From Zantedeschia hybrid cultivar (Eukaryota; Streptophyta; Magnoliopsida; Alismatales; Araceae), in contig JARZZO010000002.1 in assembly GCA_030544215.1 (NCBI GenBank), positions 81,847,150 through 81,911,149 on the forward strand: DNA of 64,000 nucleotides, in the 5' to 3' direction. The notes below the pieces were generated by a model. It searched no databases. It was not told the origin of the DNA and saw only the letters and a list, made by a program, of their open reading frames with translations. Position 1 is the first letter of the stretch; each line of letters begins with the position of its first letter. The position numbers and the translations under genes were made by a program. Below, piece after piece: positions 9,551 through 21,965 of the stretch.

Positions 9551-12500
9551 GGTATGCTTACCAAACAAATAGGGATACCGCCTCTTCATCTCAGACTCAA
9601 GCTCCCATGTGGCTTCGTTTGAAGAATGATTTCGCCACAGTACCTTGACCAATGAGATGTTCTTGTTCTTCAACTCCTTCTCTTTGAAATCCATGATTTG
9701 CACGGGCTGTTCCTCAAAACTTAGGTTCGGCTGAATCTCCAACTACATGTAGTCAATCATACGACTCGGATTTGCTATATACTTCATCAATAAGAAACTA
9801 TGGAACACATCATGCACGTTGCTTAACGAAGATGACAATGTCAATATGTAAGCCACTTTTCCAACTCTCTCCAAGATCTCAAACTGGCCAATAAACCTGG
9901 GATTTAACTTACCCCGCTGTCCGAACCTCACCACATCCTTAGAAGGAGAAGCCTTCAGAAACACATATTCACCAACTTCAAAAGTCAATTCCTTCCTCTT
10001 CCGGCCTGCATAACTTCTCTGCCTACTGTGAGCTGCTAGTAATCTCTGCCGAATCAACTGAATCTTCTAGGTGCTCGCTTGTACAAGTCTGGGTCCAAGC
10101 AACTATCTCTCACCAGACTCCTCCCAGCACAAAGTTGATCTGTACGGCCTGCCATACAAAGCCTCAAATGATTCCATACCGATGCTAGAATAGTAACTAT
10201 TGTTATAAGCAAACTAACCAATCACAGATTTCTATCCCAATCACTCCTTCAATCTAGACTATAAGCTATCAGCATGTCCTCTACGGTCTGATGGTCCTCT
10301 CTGACTGACATCTGTCTACGGATGAAAAGCCGTACTGAACTTCAACTGGGTTCTTAAAACCTCCTGAAGACCCTTCCACACTCTAGATGTGAATATGGAA
10401 TCTTTATATTAAATCATTGACTTGGACACACTATGAACTCTCACAATGCAATCTAAATACAATCTGGCTAAATTCTCAACTACATGTTTTACCTTAATAG
10501 TCATAAAGTGTACGGACTTAGTGAATCTATCCGCAACCACCGATATAGCATCATTGCCCCTTACAGAACGAGGCAAACCAACCACAAAATCCATCTTCAC
10601 ATGCTCCTACTTCCACTCAGGAATCTCAATCTGCTACAATATCTTGATGGCCTCTGATACTCTATCTTGACATGCTGACAAATTAGACATCTAGAAACAA
10701 ACTTGGCTATCTCTCTCTTTATACCTGCCCACCAGAAGATCCTCTTCACATCTTGGAACATCTTCGTGTTGTCCGGGTGCACAATAAAGTTAGATCGATG
10801 CGTCTCAACCATCAGTTTCTTCTTCAACTCTAGATCATCGGGCACACAAATCCGGCTATCAAAACGGACCACTCCATCATCACTTCTGCTAAAACTAGAC
10901 TTCTCTGCAAGACTCTGCAACTGTTGATCATCCTTTTATGCCATAATCACTCTCTCCACTATGGCTGATCTGATAGACAACTGGGGCAAAGAAGCAACAA
11001 CCTCTTCGATCGAGCTCCAATCCCTCAACATCATCAGCCTCTTCCATCAACCACCACATTGGTTTTGCTAGGATGATAACTCAACTCGAAATCATAATCC
11101 TTCAAGAACTCTATCCACCGCCTCTGCCTCAGGTTCAACTCTTTCTGAGAGAAAATATATCTCAAACTCTGATGATCTGTGAACACCCGGAACTGAATGT
11201 CATACAAATAATGCCTCTAAATCTTCAATGCATGAACCACTATTACAAACTCCAAATCATGAGTCAGGTAATTCAATTCATGTTCTTTCAACTGCCTGGA
11301 AGTATAAGTAATCACCCGACCATACTGCATCAACACACAGTCCAAACCATGCCTCGAAGCATCTGTATATACAGTAGCCATCTGATCCACTCGGCAAGGC
11401 AAGAATTTGAGCAGTGGTCAAACGGGTCTTCAACTCCTGAAAGCTCTTCTCACACTCATTCGACTACACAAACTTTACTCTCTTTTGGGTTAGCTTGGTC
11501 AAAAGGGCTGTTAGAGTAGCAAATCCTTCGATGAACCATCCGTAGTAACCAACAGGACCCAAAAAAACTTCTGATCTCAATAGGAGTCTTAGGGACCTCC
11601 CATTCCAAAATAGCCTGCACCTTGATAGATCAGCTGCAACACCACCCTTTGATATAAAATGGCCAAGAAGCTGAACATGATTTAGTCAAAACTCACACTT
11701 ACTGAACTTAGCAAACAACTTATGAGCTCCCAAAGTCTCCACCCTCAAATGTTCACAACGAGTCTCAACATCAGGAGAATACACCAATACATCATCAATG
11801 AACACACCAGAAACTGATCAAGATACTGTCTGAACACCCTATCCATCAGGTCCATAAAAGTTGTTGAGACATTATTCAGATCGAACGGCATCACCAGGAA
11901 CTCATAATGGCCATAATGGATCTGAAATGCTGTTTTAGGCACATCCTCGTCTCGAATCCTCAACTGATAATAGCCAGATCTCAAGTCAATCTTGAAAAAA
12001 ACCTTCGCTGCCTGCAATTGATTGAACAAATCATCAATCCTCAGCAAGGGATACCGATTCTTGATGGTCATCTAATTCAACTTCATGTTATCAATGCACA
12101 ACCTCATCGAACCATCCTTCTTCCTGATAAACAATACATGAGCTCCCTGCGGGAACACACTAGGACGAATGAACCCCTCGTCCAACAACTCTTGCAATTG
12201 CTTCCTCAACTTTGCAGGCTCCGTTGGCGCCATACGGTAAGGTGCTATAGAAATCGACGTTGTACTGAGGAGAAGATCAATAGTGAAATCAATCTCCCAA
12301 ATATGTGGCAAACCAGACAAATCCTCTGGGAACATATCAGTAAAATCCCTAACAACTTCAACATCAGCAAGACTAGAAGACTGGATCTCGTCCACAACAG
12401 AAATCACACCAATAAGATAAGTACTAACCTTTATTCATCCACTTCTGAGCCTTCATAGTAGAAACAATAAGCTTACTAGGCTTAGGGAGCTTAAAAGAGA

Positions 12501-12870
12501 ACTCCTCATCACTTGGAATATGAAAAATAATATTTCTATCACGGTAATCTAACAAGGCATAATGTAGCTTCAACCAATCCATCCCTAGGATGATATCAAA
12601 ATCCTCCATCTCCGGAACAAACAACTGAGTGGATAGCCTCCTACCCTGAATCTCCACACAAAGAGAAACAATGCACCTATCTGATGGAACTATCCCTCTT
12701 GGAGTGAAAATAATCATTGAAGTCGAAACTTCAACCACATCCATCTTCTCTATAAGAATCTAGGTAAACCTCGAACAAACAAATGAATGGGTAGCACGAG
12801 TATAAAACAGAACTCTAGCATGCACTCCATCGATCAAATAGTACCTTCTATGACATTCTCTGCTATCTTC
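9548..12870 (-). pseudogene. Broken chromovirus pol: protease, RT, RNase H, integrase, chromodomain
   Basis: Domains on the minus strand are listed in order. Protease (about 12850-12420) has the C-terminal motif 'DFDIILGMDWL', but its active-site DTG reads YTR. Reverse transcriptase (12407-about 11750) includes 'VLFIRKKDGSMRLCID' and 'KIDLRSGYYQLRI'; a stop follows 'DNMKLN' at about 12070 and a frameshift puts the FIDD catalytic motif out of frame. RNase H (11402-11100) shows 'YTDASRHGLDCVL'. Integrase (10920-9743) has a zinc-binding 'HPDNTKMFQDVKRIFWW' with CLIC, and the core 'MDFVVGLPRS'. A chromodomain (9742-9548) ends in 'NEATWELESEMKRRYP'. Known pol enzymes copy and integrate the element; this copy cannot. 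Confidence 0.85.
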
Positions 12871-13880
12871 GGACAATCTCTGATCATATGACCAGGCTCG
12901 CCACATCCGACGCACTTGCCTGCCACCCACAGGCACTCTGATCCTCCATAGGGCCGCCCACATTGCTTTCAAACAACGCGCGCCGGTACTACTCTCGCTA
13001 CTGGCGGTGCTGGTCTAGCTGCTGGTGGCATCCAAGCCTTAGCTGGGGCCCGCTGAGGTGCACTCCAGAAATCTGGATGCTTCTACTTCCTTTGAAAAGT
13101 CTATAACGAACCTTGCTATCTAGGTGCAGCCTTGCCTCCTCAATGAAAATCTTGTGTTCGGCCTCTTGCCTACATGCTGCCTTGACAACCTCCTCCATGG
13201 TGGTAAAGTGGTGCGCCACCAACTTCGTCCTCAAGAACGGCTTCAAACCTATCAAAAATTTATGCATCTTCCATCACCCATCTATGTACATGTGAGGCGC
13301 AAACTTCGACAACTCTGAAAACTTTGCTTCGTACTCTAGCATACCCATTTGTCCCTGGGTCAAACGCAAGAACTCCTGCACCATCCGATTCTGAATGTAC
13401 GGAGGATAGAACTTCTCCCTAAAGGCAGTCAGGAGCTCCTCCTACGGAATCTGCAACTCAGCTCTGACGAACCTCGTCCTCAGCATAGAAGTCCACCAAA
13501 CATTCACCCTCTCCTGAAGCATATAACTCGCCAAGCTCACTTTGTCATCCTCCGGACATCTAGTCTCCCGAAATATCTTCTTTATCTCCCGAATCCAATT
13601 CTCCGCCACCATCTTATCGCTCTCCCCCTTAAAAGAAGACGGATCCATCCTCCTGAATCTCTCCATCACCGTTAACCCCTGGTGGACCTCTGGCTCTGCA
13701 AGTACCTCCTGCCTTTGCTACTGTTGCTGGGCCGCCTGTACTAGGCCCTAGAACATCTGCATGAACGCTCCAACATCCAGTAGTGGAGGTGGAATGGGGC
13801 GACCACCATCCTCCCCAGCGTCCCTCTGCTCAAGTGCATGCTCTCTCGCCGGACGACCGTGTAAGGTTCGCCTGTGTCCA
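12871..13880 (-). pseudogene. Broken chromovirus gag with CCHC zinc knuckle
   Basis: Minus-strand fragments contain the gag core near 13670-13450 ('FRRMDPSSFKGE', 'AENWIREIKKIF') and continue in another frame through 'GMLEYEAKFSELSKFAPH' to 13000. A zinc knuckle C-x2-C-x4-H-x4-C (CVGCGEPGHMIRDC) lies at about 12925-12884. Frames change several times and there are in-frame stops. This is the particle-forming and nucleic-acid-binding part of the same element. Confidence 0.75.
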
Positions 13881-13919
13881 AATCCGACCAAAACACAATG
13901 GGTAAAAAAATAATTGTGA

Positions 13920-15269
13920 TCAAATCCGTTCCGTTTCGATTGACAAAACCTTTAAACGGTAAATCTGATTTACCTTGCGCGGATTCAAATCCCCGTTCGT
14001 CCGGTTCCTTCGGTGTGATGCCGCAAGCTACGCAGGTATGTAAAAAATGTAATTAAACATGCAATTAACATGAATTACTTATGATTAATATATGTCCAAA
14101 TTGCATCGTCCGAATCGCATAGTGAACAGTGGATGCGATTCAAATACAACGTGATTCAACGAGCTATGCAAAATTTTAAAAATTCAATTTAAAATGTAGT
14201 TATTTCGAAAAATAAGGAATATGCGTGAACAGTCATAGTTCTTATCATGCTATAATATGCATGATGATCCATACATATTCATGAATTCATTACAAAATAA
14301 ATAATAATTAACTAGCATCATGGATGTCTTAGCATGGTTCTTTTACGATAATATCATTATCATAACATGAAATTAAACCGAAATAATTCATTTATGCATG
14401 CATGGTTATTGGTTGATCATCACAAAATCATAGGTTCATACTATATGAATTTCAGCATGAATTAACATAGAATTAATCAAGATAATAACTAGTACTTAGA
14501 GTGAATTACATCGTGTATGGTCTACGTGATTCGTAAATCGCGTCGGTCTGTGGACTGTTTCACGACTGTGAAATGATCTTCCAGAAAATTAAAAAACAAC
14601 GAAGAAAAAGAAGAAAGAAGAGATCCTTGCATCATATACTCACTCCAGAAACTATATTCACGTAGCTATACATCACATATACATATTAGATAGTAAACTA
14701 AGTTGAAAATATAATTTTTATACATAAAAATACTATGTTTTGATTGTTCATCATCACTTGTCTTTCTAACCATGAAGAGAACTCGAAGAAGACCATCTCC
14801 AACAAGGCGACAAAGTTCCACCACGCACATCGGGTCGTCCTTACACTGCAGGGATCGTCTTCCCATCCTTCTCCTTTCATGCCATGAAGAGACATCGCAC
14901 CACATCCGTTCGCTCTCCGAATCTCTATCTAAGGCTCTCTAATGACTTAGGATTAAGAGAGGGGCTTGGGCTGCACTATAGATGCTTAAATAGGCATCTA
15001 ACATGAGTCCCAAGTGGACTCCTATTGCACTCGGAGAAGAGAGAGCCAACCACGGGTCGGACTTAAAAAATCCTAAATCACGTCAGCTCGACCCGACGCG
15101 ATTCAACTCACTTGAATCGCGTCCGCCTAGGTCGACGCATTTTAGGCAACACAACAAAAATCCAGAATAATCACAAAATAATCAATAAATTCAAAACTTA
15201 ACCCTACTAATAGGCCTACCAAGGTACTAATGGACCTATAACGGGTCTATTAAGATGTTAGGTGTTACA
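13920..15269 (-). repeat. 5' LTR and leader of the chromovirus
   Basis: The right boundary is clear: the minus strand starts TGTAACACCTAACATC at 15269. TATTTAAG near 14990 on the minus strand is a plausible LTR TATA box, followed by a leader-like stretch. The inner boundary and the primer-binding site are not recognisable, so the left limit here is approximate. Confidence 0.55.
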
Positions 15270-15524
15270 CCCATGGTTGTATCCAGAAAGTTATCACTTC
15301 TATTCCTCCATGACGAGGGGGGGGGGGAAGGGGTGGGCGACGCCGAGAAACCATTGGAGCACTGGCAAAGATTATGTCAAGGTGATACAACAAACTTTCG
15401 GAAGGGAGGAGGGAGCTCCACCTCCACGGCCGCACCTAGAAAGTTATCATTTCTATTCCTCCAGCACAAGCACTTATCAGATAGAATTCTTTCAATATAA
15501 TCCATCCATCAATATATTATAAAT

Positions 15525-15526
<2 letters not shown>
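15270..15526. repeat. Short diverged duplication beside the chromovirus
   Basis: 'agaaagttatca(c/t)ttctattcctcca' occurs at about 15284 and 15437, 153 bp apart, with a GC-rich spacer including a G run. Two overlapping plus-strand frames (15255-15522) cross it, but neither has recognisable domains. Confidence 0.4.

Positions 15527-15564
<38 letters not shown>
15527..15564. repeat. (AT)n microsatellite hosting a MITE
   Basis: An AT dinucleotide tract ends at the MITE at 15565. Shorter TATATATATG sequence resumes on the other side at 15761, as if the MITE split the tract. Confidence 0.85.
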
Positions 15565-15566
<2 letters not shown>

Positions 15567-15760
15567 GGAATGACATAACAAGCCCCTGGGGCATATCCAC
15601 TTAGATGCCTTAGGCGAGCAGCCGTCCGATCTTGATCAAACGACAAGGCTTAAAAAGAAAGAAAACCGGGTGGGCACATTGGGCAGCGGGCCAAAGCCAT
15701 TGACGGCCCCTAGGGCGCATCTAAGTGGATGCGCCCCATGGTCATGTTATATCCTTCCCC
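15565..15760. mobile_element. 196-bp MITE with about 44-bp inverted repeats
   Basis: The left end begins GGGGAATGACATAACAAG. The reverse complement of the right end begins GGGGAAGGATATAACATG. The arms match imperfectly for about 44 bp, through CATCCACTTAGATGC. Both flanks are TA repeats, so a TA or longer AT target duplication is possible but cannot be resolved. No coding capacity. The superfamily is uncertain. Confidence 0.75.
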
Positions 15761-15931
15761 TATATATATGTATATATGTATAGAGAAATCTTGCTATATT
15801 ACTGTGTAGGCACCCATCCATCCTCTGATGGCTCAAGAGAGGGATCGGACTGCACAAGAGGAGAAGCTGAAAAAAAAAGGTTTTTTGCACATGTAAGAGA
15901 AATGCCATATTTGCATCTGCATCTCCGACTC

Positions 15932-16262
15932 TCACATATAGTCATGAATACCTATGAAATCTAAGAAATATGGCGATTATTCCCCTCCGTCAAAATAACA
16001 TGAAATACTCGTACTAAATATGCCAAAGAAATTCCGTAAATCTTGATAACATCAAGAGTACATATGCAAAATTCTAGTGAATTAAGGAGTATTTATATAA
16101 AATATCAATAAAGGATATATACATAAGTCTTTAGGTTTGGTTTGACGACATTTCAACCATTTTTGAGATTTCAGGAGTATTGATGACAATATGTGAGAGT
16201 TGAAGGTATAGATGCAAATACAATATCTCTTAGGGGTATAGATGCAAAAATCCCTAAAAAAT
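15932..16262. repeat. AT-rich interspersed repeat family, copy B
   Basis: Same order of landmarks as copy A: 'ctctcacatat.gtcat.aatac', 'ataacatcaagagtacatatgcaaaatt', 'tagtgaatta', 'tttcaggagtattgatgacaat', 'gtatagatgcaaata'. It is diverged by substitutions and indels. Confidence 0.65.
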
Positions 16263-18944
16263 GTGATGAACTCTTTTGTTTATTAAATATTCCATGTACA
16301 GCGTGCCATCCAATTAAAAAATCAAACGTCATCTGCAATGCGATCTAACCGCATATAATATATATAATTATTAAGATTTTCATTTATTGCGAACAATTGC
16401 AGAGTTTTTTCTTCATTACCACGTGCAAATACCGTGTGTTTCTTATCTGTCATACTTCGTTTCGTACCGTTTTTGGTGCAATGGTTTCCTCGCTATTGCC
16501 AAAGTTTCGTACATCTACTAGTGCTCATGACACTGTTGCTTCCTTTGATAAGGCGTTAAAAACTCTATTTATTAATCTACTTGGAAACATGAATATACCA
16601 AACGTGGTTAATTAGATTTCAGACAGACTTGATGGACTGTTTTTTAACGGGAAGCGAACTGCTACATGACAAAACTTTGAGAAGAGGAACAAAGAAAGAA
16701 AAGAACAATATAATGAAATGAATAAAGAAATAAAATGGACATAAAATTGCAGGATTGACGGATGACAGAAACAATGTTTAAACATTTAAGCACCAAAGCT
16801 ACTAGGATCCAATTTGATCAACCAAACACGTCCACATGGACATATTTATGCTCTCAGCTTGATCCACGAAGTATTGATTCTAGTAGAAAGTAGGCATTAA
16901 TTTCCCCGTACTTCTGAAAGGTAGAACCCATGTAAATAAAAGTCTAAGTTTAGAACCATGTCAAACTAGTTTTAAACCAGAAACATGGAATTATCAGCAA
17001 ATGAAAACTATTCTACGGAACATATTGCTAAAAGGCTTCAACATTTAGAAGATTGTCCATCCCTAAGCATCATCAGTGTACCTAAATACGTGCAAATGTC
17101 ACCAATTGACAAAGGCCTCAAAACTCCAGAGAGAAAACCATGAACTTACGAATGAAGAGGACAACTAGTCAAAAGCCACAGATAGCCTCAGCAACAATGA
17201 ACTGAGATATTCAAATCAAGATAGGTTCAAAAGAAGAGGTTAAGGTTTATTGAAATAAAAAAACAACCAGAATGAAAAATTAACCCATACACCTTTTAAA
17301 AACTTGGTCAAAACTGGATTTGAACTAATTTGATGAAATGGAGCCCAAGCATAGTACATTTACAATAAATGGTCCCCACAAATGCTCCTTTGATCTACAA
17401 GATAATAGGCTATGAAAGGGCAAACAAAAGCAAGGACTAGATTTTTTTATTTTATTTTTTTTTAAGTGAAAGCTATCATATAAATACAGCACCAATGATG
17501 AGAAAGTTGCCTACTAACAACTCAAACTTACAATAATTTTTTTTTTCCACTTCATACTACCAGAGATCTTCTGTCTAGTAATTAAAGGAACCCTTCACTC
17601 CATCTAGGCTCTCTCCAATTGATGACCTACAAACAAATTTCTAAATTAGAGTTAAAGTAATATTTGTTAATGGTAATATTCAAAGATCAATTAACAATTT
17701 AAATTATAACTAGGGGATGGAAATGGGATGTAGATGCCACAGAGTCCAAGAGCATGATAATTGACCAATGTTGTCCTTTTGTTCATCATTATTTTGTCAG
17801 CCACAAGCAAATGACTACAGCATAGATACCTTGGTTCTTTATTAGCAATTTGGAAAGCTTCAAATGTCATTGTTTTTACATGTGTTTGGAATTGAAAATC
17901 CTAGAAATATAGAACAGCAAAGACTTCAATGAATGTTCACACATTTTTCTCCTAAAAGATCAGGATCTTTGGTTGCTGTAAAGTAAAAGACAAACCATAA
18001 TGGACATGCACTGCAACCAGAAATACTGATCCATCATGAGTGGAATACCTAGACAAAACAATGCGACTTCACTTTCTTGATTATCCATCACCACTCCCAG
18101 TTATAGACTAACAATCCCTATGGCATCTAGGATGCTGATAAATGTGAGCATAGACTACAAACCCTTGTTGGACCAGGGATTCATGCAAACCACAATAGTC
18201 CAATGAATTCTAGCCCAACAATGAACTTGGCATGGATCATTGCAAGCAATTAGATGAATGGAACAGAACACAAATAATTTGGAACATTAAGGATATGCAA
18301 ACTTGTAATCGACCTTTCTCAGTTCCTGAAGCAACCGCCTGGTTGCGCAAGGTTCAGAGGAAGAGGATGCACAAAGAAGAGAAGAGGGAACACACAAATC
18401 TCATGAAACTGAAAAATCACAAATATTATTCAACTAGTATTCTATACATAAGGGACGTCTATAAACAAATGTGAATTTCTGATTTCCACTAGAAAAAATG
18501 AAAATCTACCAGATGAAAGAAGACAAAAGCAACTTCTACAAAAGAATCAATGTCAAAATCGAATTCTAAGTCCTCATTATCCCTATCTGAAAAGTCACAA
18601 AAAATAACAAATCCGTTCGTTGTCAAAACAGTGGAATTTGACTTGGAAAACGATGCATGACGGCCACAAGCGGCAAACCACATCAATCTCCTCGGAAGGA
18701 CCATTCCAAATTGGGGTCATGTGCGTGAATCCGACTCCCGGATGAAAAGTTTTGCCCGTTTTACTGACAAGGTGTCTGATTCCTTGTCGAACTCTTCTTT
18801 CCCTTACGTTTCTTTCTTATTCTGCGGACTCAAGCCACATCAGTGCCACCTGGCCTGCATTAGTTCCTAAACACACTAAAATCACCTATCATTTTCATCA
18901 GTCTAATCATTACTGTCTAAGACGATGTCTAACTTTAGCCATTT
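16263..18944. other. Intergenic DNA
   Basis: AT-rich, without recognisable coding exons, RNA genes or transposon ends. The short frames at 16397-16615, 18232-18474 and 18489-18704 show no domain and no conserved motif. Confidence 0.45.
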
Positions 18945-19080
18945 CCCATTTTCTTATCCACTGGCAGGTCTTTCTTAATGCATCTCTGCATGGGTTTTGC
19001 AATAAGCATGTACCCATTTTCTTATCCACTGGCAGGTCTTTCTTAATGCATCTCTGCATGGGTTTTGCAATAAGCATGTA
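18945..19080. repeat. Exact 68-bp tandem duplication
   Basis: 'cccattttcttatccactgg' starts at 18945 and again at 19013. The two 68-bp units look identical by eye, which implies a recent slippage or unequal exchange. The overlapping frames gain their repeats from this and are not genes. Confidence 0.9.
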
Positions 19081-20748
19081 CCCACACCCAGTCTGCATAT
19101 GGCAAGAAAACTTGCAGAATTACTACACATATTGGCATTCGAAATTGAAGCCTGCTGTTCAAGGGAGCCAGGAACCAGCATAGAACCAAATATGAAGTCC
19201 AACAGAGGATTCAACTTATGTATTCCATAGTTTTCTAAATAGATTTTGACTGAAGGCCCATGTTGGGTGAGTTGAAACCAACAATATAGAGATTTGGCCT
19301 TCCTGACTTTAGAAACCCAAAATCAAGTTTAAATACTTTAATTCAATAGTGAAGGATGGGCACCACAAATTCTGGACTCTGCCCAGCCCGAATAGTTTTA
19401 AACAAGGCACACAAACAATATGGAGGATATTGATTAGTTGTGACCAGCCAATTTCACCCTCATGACATACTTAATTATGGAATAGATAGTGCATGTGAAG
19501 ATCATTCATGTACACTCACCCGCAACCCTATAGAATTCGATTGTTCCACCTGTAAACCAAATGGCGTTCTAATGCATATACTCCTAGGGTGGAAGTTTAC
19601 AAGGGTTACATTCCCGCCCATAGTTACACAATGTGACAAACATTTCAAACGTGTTCATTTGAATATTGAGGCAGCTTATCATTGTACACCTCCCAGATGT
19701 TAGGATACTTGTTATACATCATTTGTCAAGAATGACACCATCAATATGGAACCTTATAGCACCATAGAGATTAAAAAGGCATATATGACAGAGACATTTG
19801 GAGAGCAATGTACATGAGCTTCCCATCTCTAAATGGGCAGGCATAACTTTATTCTTATGTAATAAAATAAAAATAGTAATAATGCCATTCCCTTCCTATA
19901 CTCAAAACAGAGGTAACGGACGCAACAGAGCAGAAAGCCATGTTATCCTCTTCTTCCTCAATCCTCATATCATCAATAACAAAGACTGAGCTGAAAAACA
20001 AAATGCAGCTGAAGCTGCTGAACAGAAAGTAAAATGCTATCTGGTTGAACAAACATGGCCCGAATGTGCACATGCATGCAGGCTCATAACCTAGACTACT
20101 CTTTGTTATGTAGTAGCGGACCGTTGAAGGTGGGGAACAACAGTAAACAAAAGGCATAAACTGGTGACAGAACATATATACACAGAGACCTGGCAAAACC
20201 TAACCCACTCAACCCTTAAAATAGCAGGTTAAATTTAGAAGTTTTTCAAGTGTAGCTCAAGTTCCAGTCCACTCATTTTGACACAAACTTTTAACCAGGT
20301 TGGATTACTGTCAGAAAAATTTAAACTGAACTTGCCCATCATGATCTGACGAGTCCGACCCATACTTTTTGGCCCTAAAACATCCTGACCCATCCAAACC
20401 TAACTTAATCTAGGGACAGGTGTGTCACATTCTGACCCAAACTGAGGTCGTGTTTGTTCCAAGCAAGTCCTCATCATATTCCACTTTTGATCTGTCCTGA
20501 GCAGACCCATTGCCCACCAGTAAATATATGGAAGACAATAGCACAGGACTGAAAAATCCTCCCTCTTTCACTTTCAAAAGCAGGCCAACAACAAAAACTA
20601 GAAGAGCATGAATGACCATACATATCAATAACATGTTTCATAGGTATCTCAAAAATGTAACCATGAGAAAGATGATACAATATATGACATTCAACTCCAA
20701 TGTTTTGTAGCATAGAATCAAGTGAAATTATTGGCTCATATGCAAGGA
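19081..20748. other. Intergenic DNA
   Basis: No feature that I can support. Several 60-110-codon frames occur on both strands without recognised motifs. Confidence 0.45.
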
Positions 20749-21965
20749 TAGGATGCTTTGGTGCAGAATTGATTCATTCAATATTTTCTGTTCTCAAGGT
20801 CAAAGGTCCCCACATATTCAGGAGTGTGTGCAGAGGATGGGAAAGCAGGAAGGATGCTTCCCTTTAGAGACCAATCTCCCTCCCCCACCCTCTTCTTTGT
20901 CTATTTATTATATGACAGCAGGGGTCAGTTCTCCATCTGTTTGTCCTCATTAGGGGTGGCAACAAGCCAAGCCGAGTCCAAGCAGGCTCGAGCTCGAGCT
21001 TTCATTCAACGCTAAAGCTTAGCTTGAGTTCAGGCCCAAGGAGGAGAAAGTGAGGCCGAGCCAAGCCCAAGCCCAGGTCGGCCCAGCATTTTAGCCGAGC
21101 CCAACTCATATTGGATAAAAACCCAATTATTACGGCCCAAACCACTATCAAAGACTACTATTTTAATAGGCCCAAACTACTGTTTGAACTTATTTTAGGC
21201 TCGATCCACTGTCAGAAGCCCAGTTCCTTTAAGCCCATACCGATGAACACATCAGCTGACAGGGGGTCTTCAGTATTTATAAAGAAACCAGAGGAGGCAG
21301 GAAAAAATGCAGCCGATCTAGGACTAATTAGTCCAGCTACAGCGAAGCATGTCCTGCGGCAAGCAGGTCAAAGGCTTGAGGGTAACAAACTTAATCCAAC
21401 ATTTGGGGAAAAAATTCCATGGCCCTATAGGTCTCTGATGGCAAGCCTTGTTATGGCTCAAGAGTGTGCACTCAACTGAGTTGGTGAGTTGCTGAAGCAG
21501 TGAGGTTGGGTTGATATTGGATGAGTTTATGTTGAGCGAGTATAAAACATATAATAAAATATTTTAACTCGAGCTGACTCACGAGCTAACCAAGCCAAGC
21601 TCAGTAGAACTTGGGCTTGGCTCATTAGGTTAAACGAGCCATGTCCTAGACTCAGCTCAGCTCATTTAACTCAACTAGTCGAGCAGAGTCGAGCTCAACT
21701 CGAGCCGAGCCCCAAAAGCTTGCGAGTGGCCTGGCTTGTTGTCAACCCTAGCCCTCATCCCTGCCACAAATATCCTAGGATGCTTTTGGTTTGCAATATT
21801 TTTCTGTTCTCAAGTTCAAAGGTCCCACATATTCAGGTGCGTGCAGAGAACGGGAAAGCAGGAAGGATGGTTCCCTTGGAGACCAATCCCCCACCCTCTC
21901 CCTCCCCCACCCTCTATTATATGACAACAGTTCCCCATCTGTTTGCCCTCATCCCCGCCACCAGG
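20749..21965. repeat. Tandem duplication of about 200 bp, first copy split by a hAT element
   Basis: Copy 1 is 20749-20950 continued at 21759-21778; copy 2 is 21779-21965. Both run from 'aggatgctt(t)tggt' through 'tctgttctcaag.tcaaaggtcc', 'cacatattcagg' and 'gggaaagcaggaaggatg' to 'ccatctgtttg.cctcat'. The hAT element at 20951-21750 sits inside copy 1 at 'cctcat'. Confidence 0.75.
20951..21750. mobile_element. 800-bp non-autonomous hAT element
   Basis: It begins TAGGGGTGGCAACAAGCCAAG, and its right end in reverse complement begins TAGGGTTGACAACAAGCCAGG, the standard plant hAT terminal inverted repeat type. Flanks GTCCTCAT (20943-20950) and GCCCTCAT (21751-21758) are an 8-bp target duplication with one mismatch, as hAT transposases make. 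Subterminal GAGCCGAGCC/GAGCTCGAGC motifs are repeated at both ends. No transposase is present. A plus-strand frame (21241-21479) starting MNTSADRGSS looks coding-like and may be captured host sequence. Confidence 0.85.

Larger units (their letters stand above)
9381..15269 (-). mobile_element. Decayed Del/Tekay-like Ty3/gypsy chromovirus
   Basis: The minus-strand order is 5' LTR, gag with zinc knuckle, protease, reverse transcriptase, RNase H, integrase, chromodomain, polypurine tract, remnant 3' LTR. This order and the terminal chromodomain define a plant chromovirus; the TGTAACACC LTR start fits the Del/Tekay group. LTR pieces at 15114-15269 and 9381-9536 align, both starting TGTAA(C/T)ACCTA on the minus strand. 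The 3' LTR is truncated to about 156 bp. Many stops and frameshifts show it is inactive. No target duplication is recoverable because the left end is lost. Confidence 0.85.

Noticed and set aside
13976..14020. tRNA-like 'ggattcaaatccccgttcgtccgg'
   Set aside because: No matching acceptor or A box; it lies in chromovirus leader DNA.
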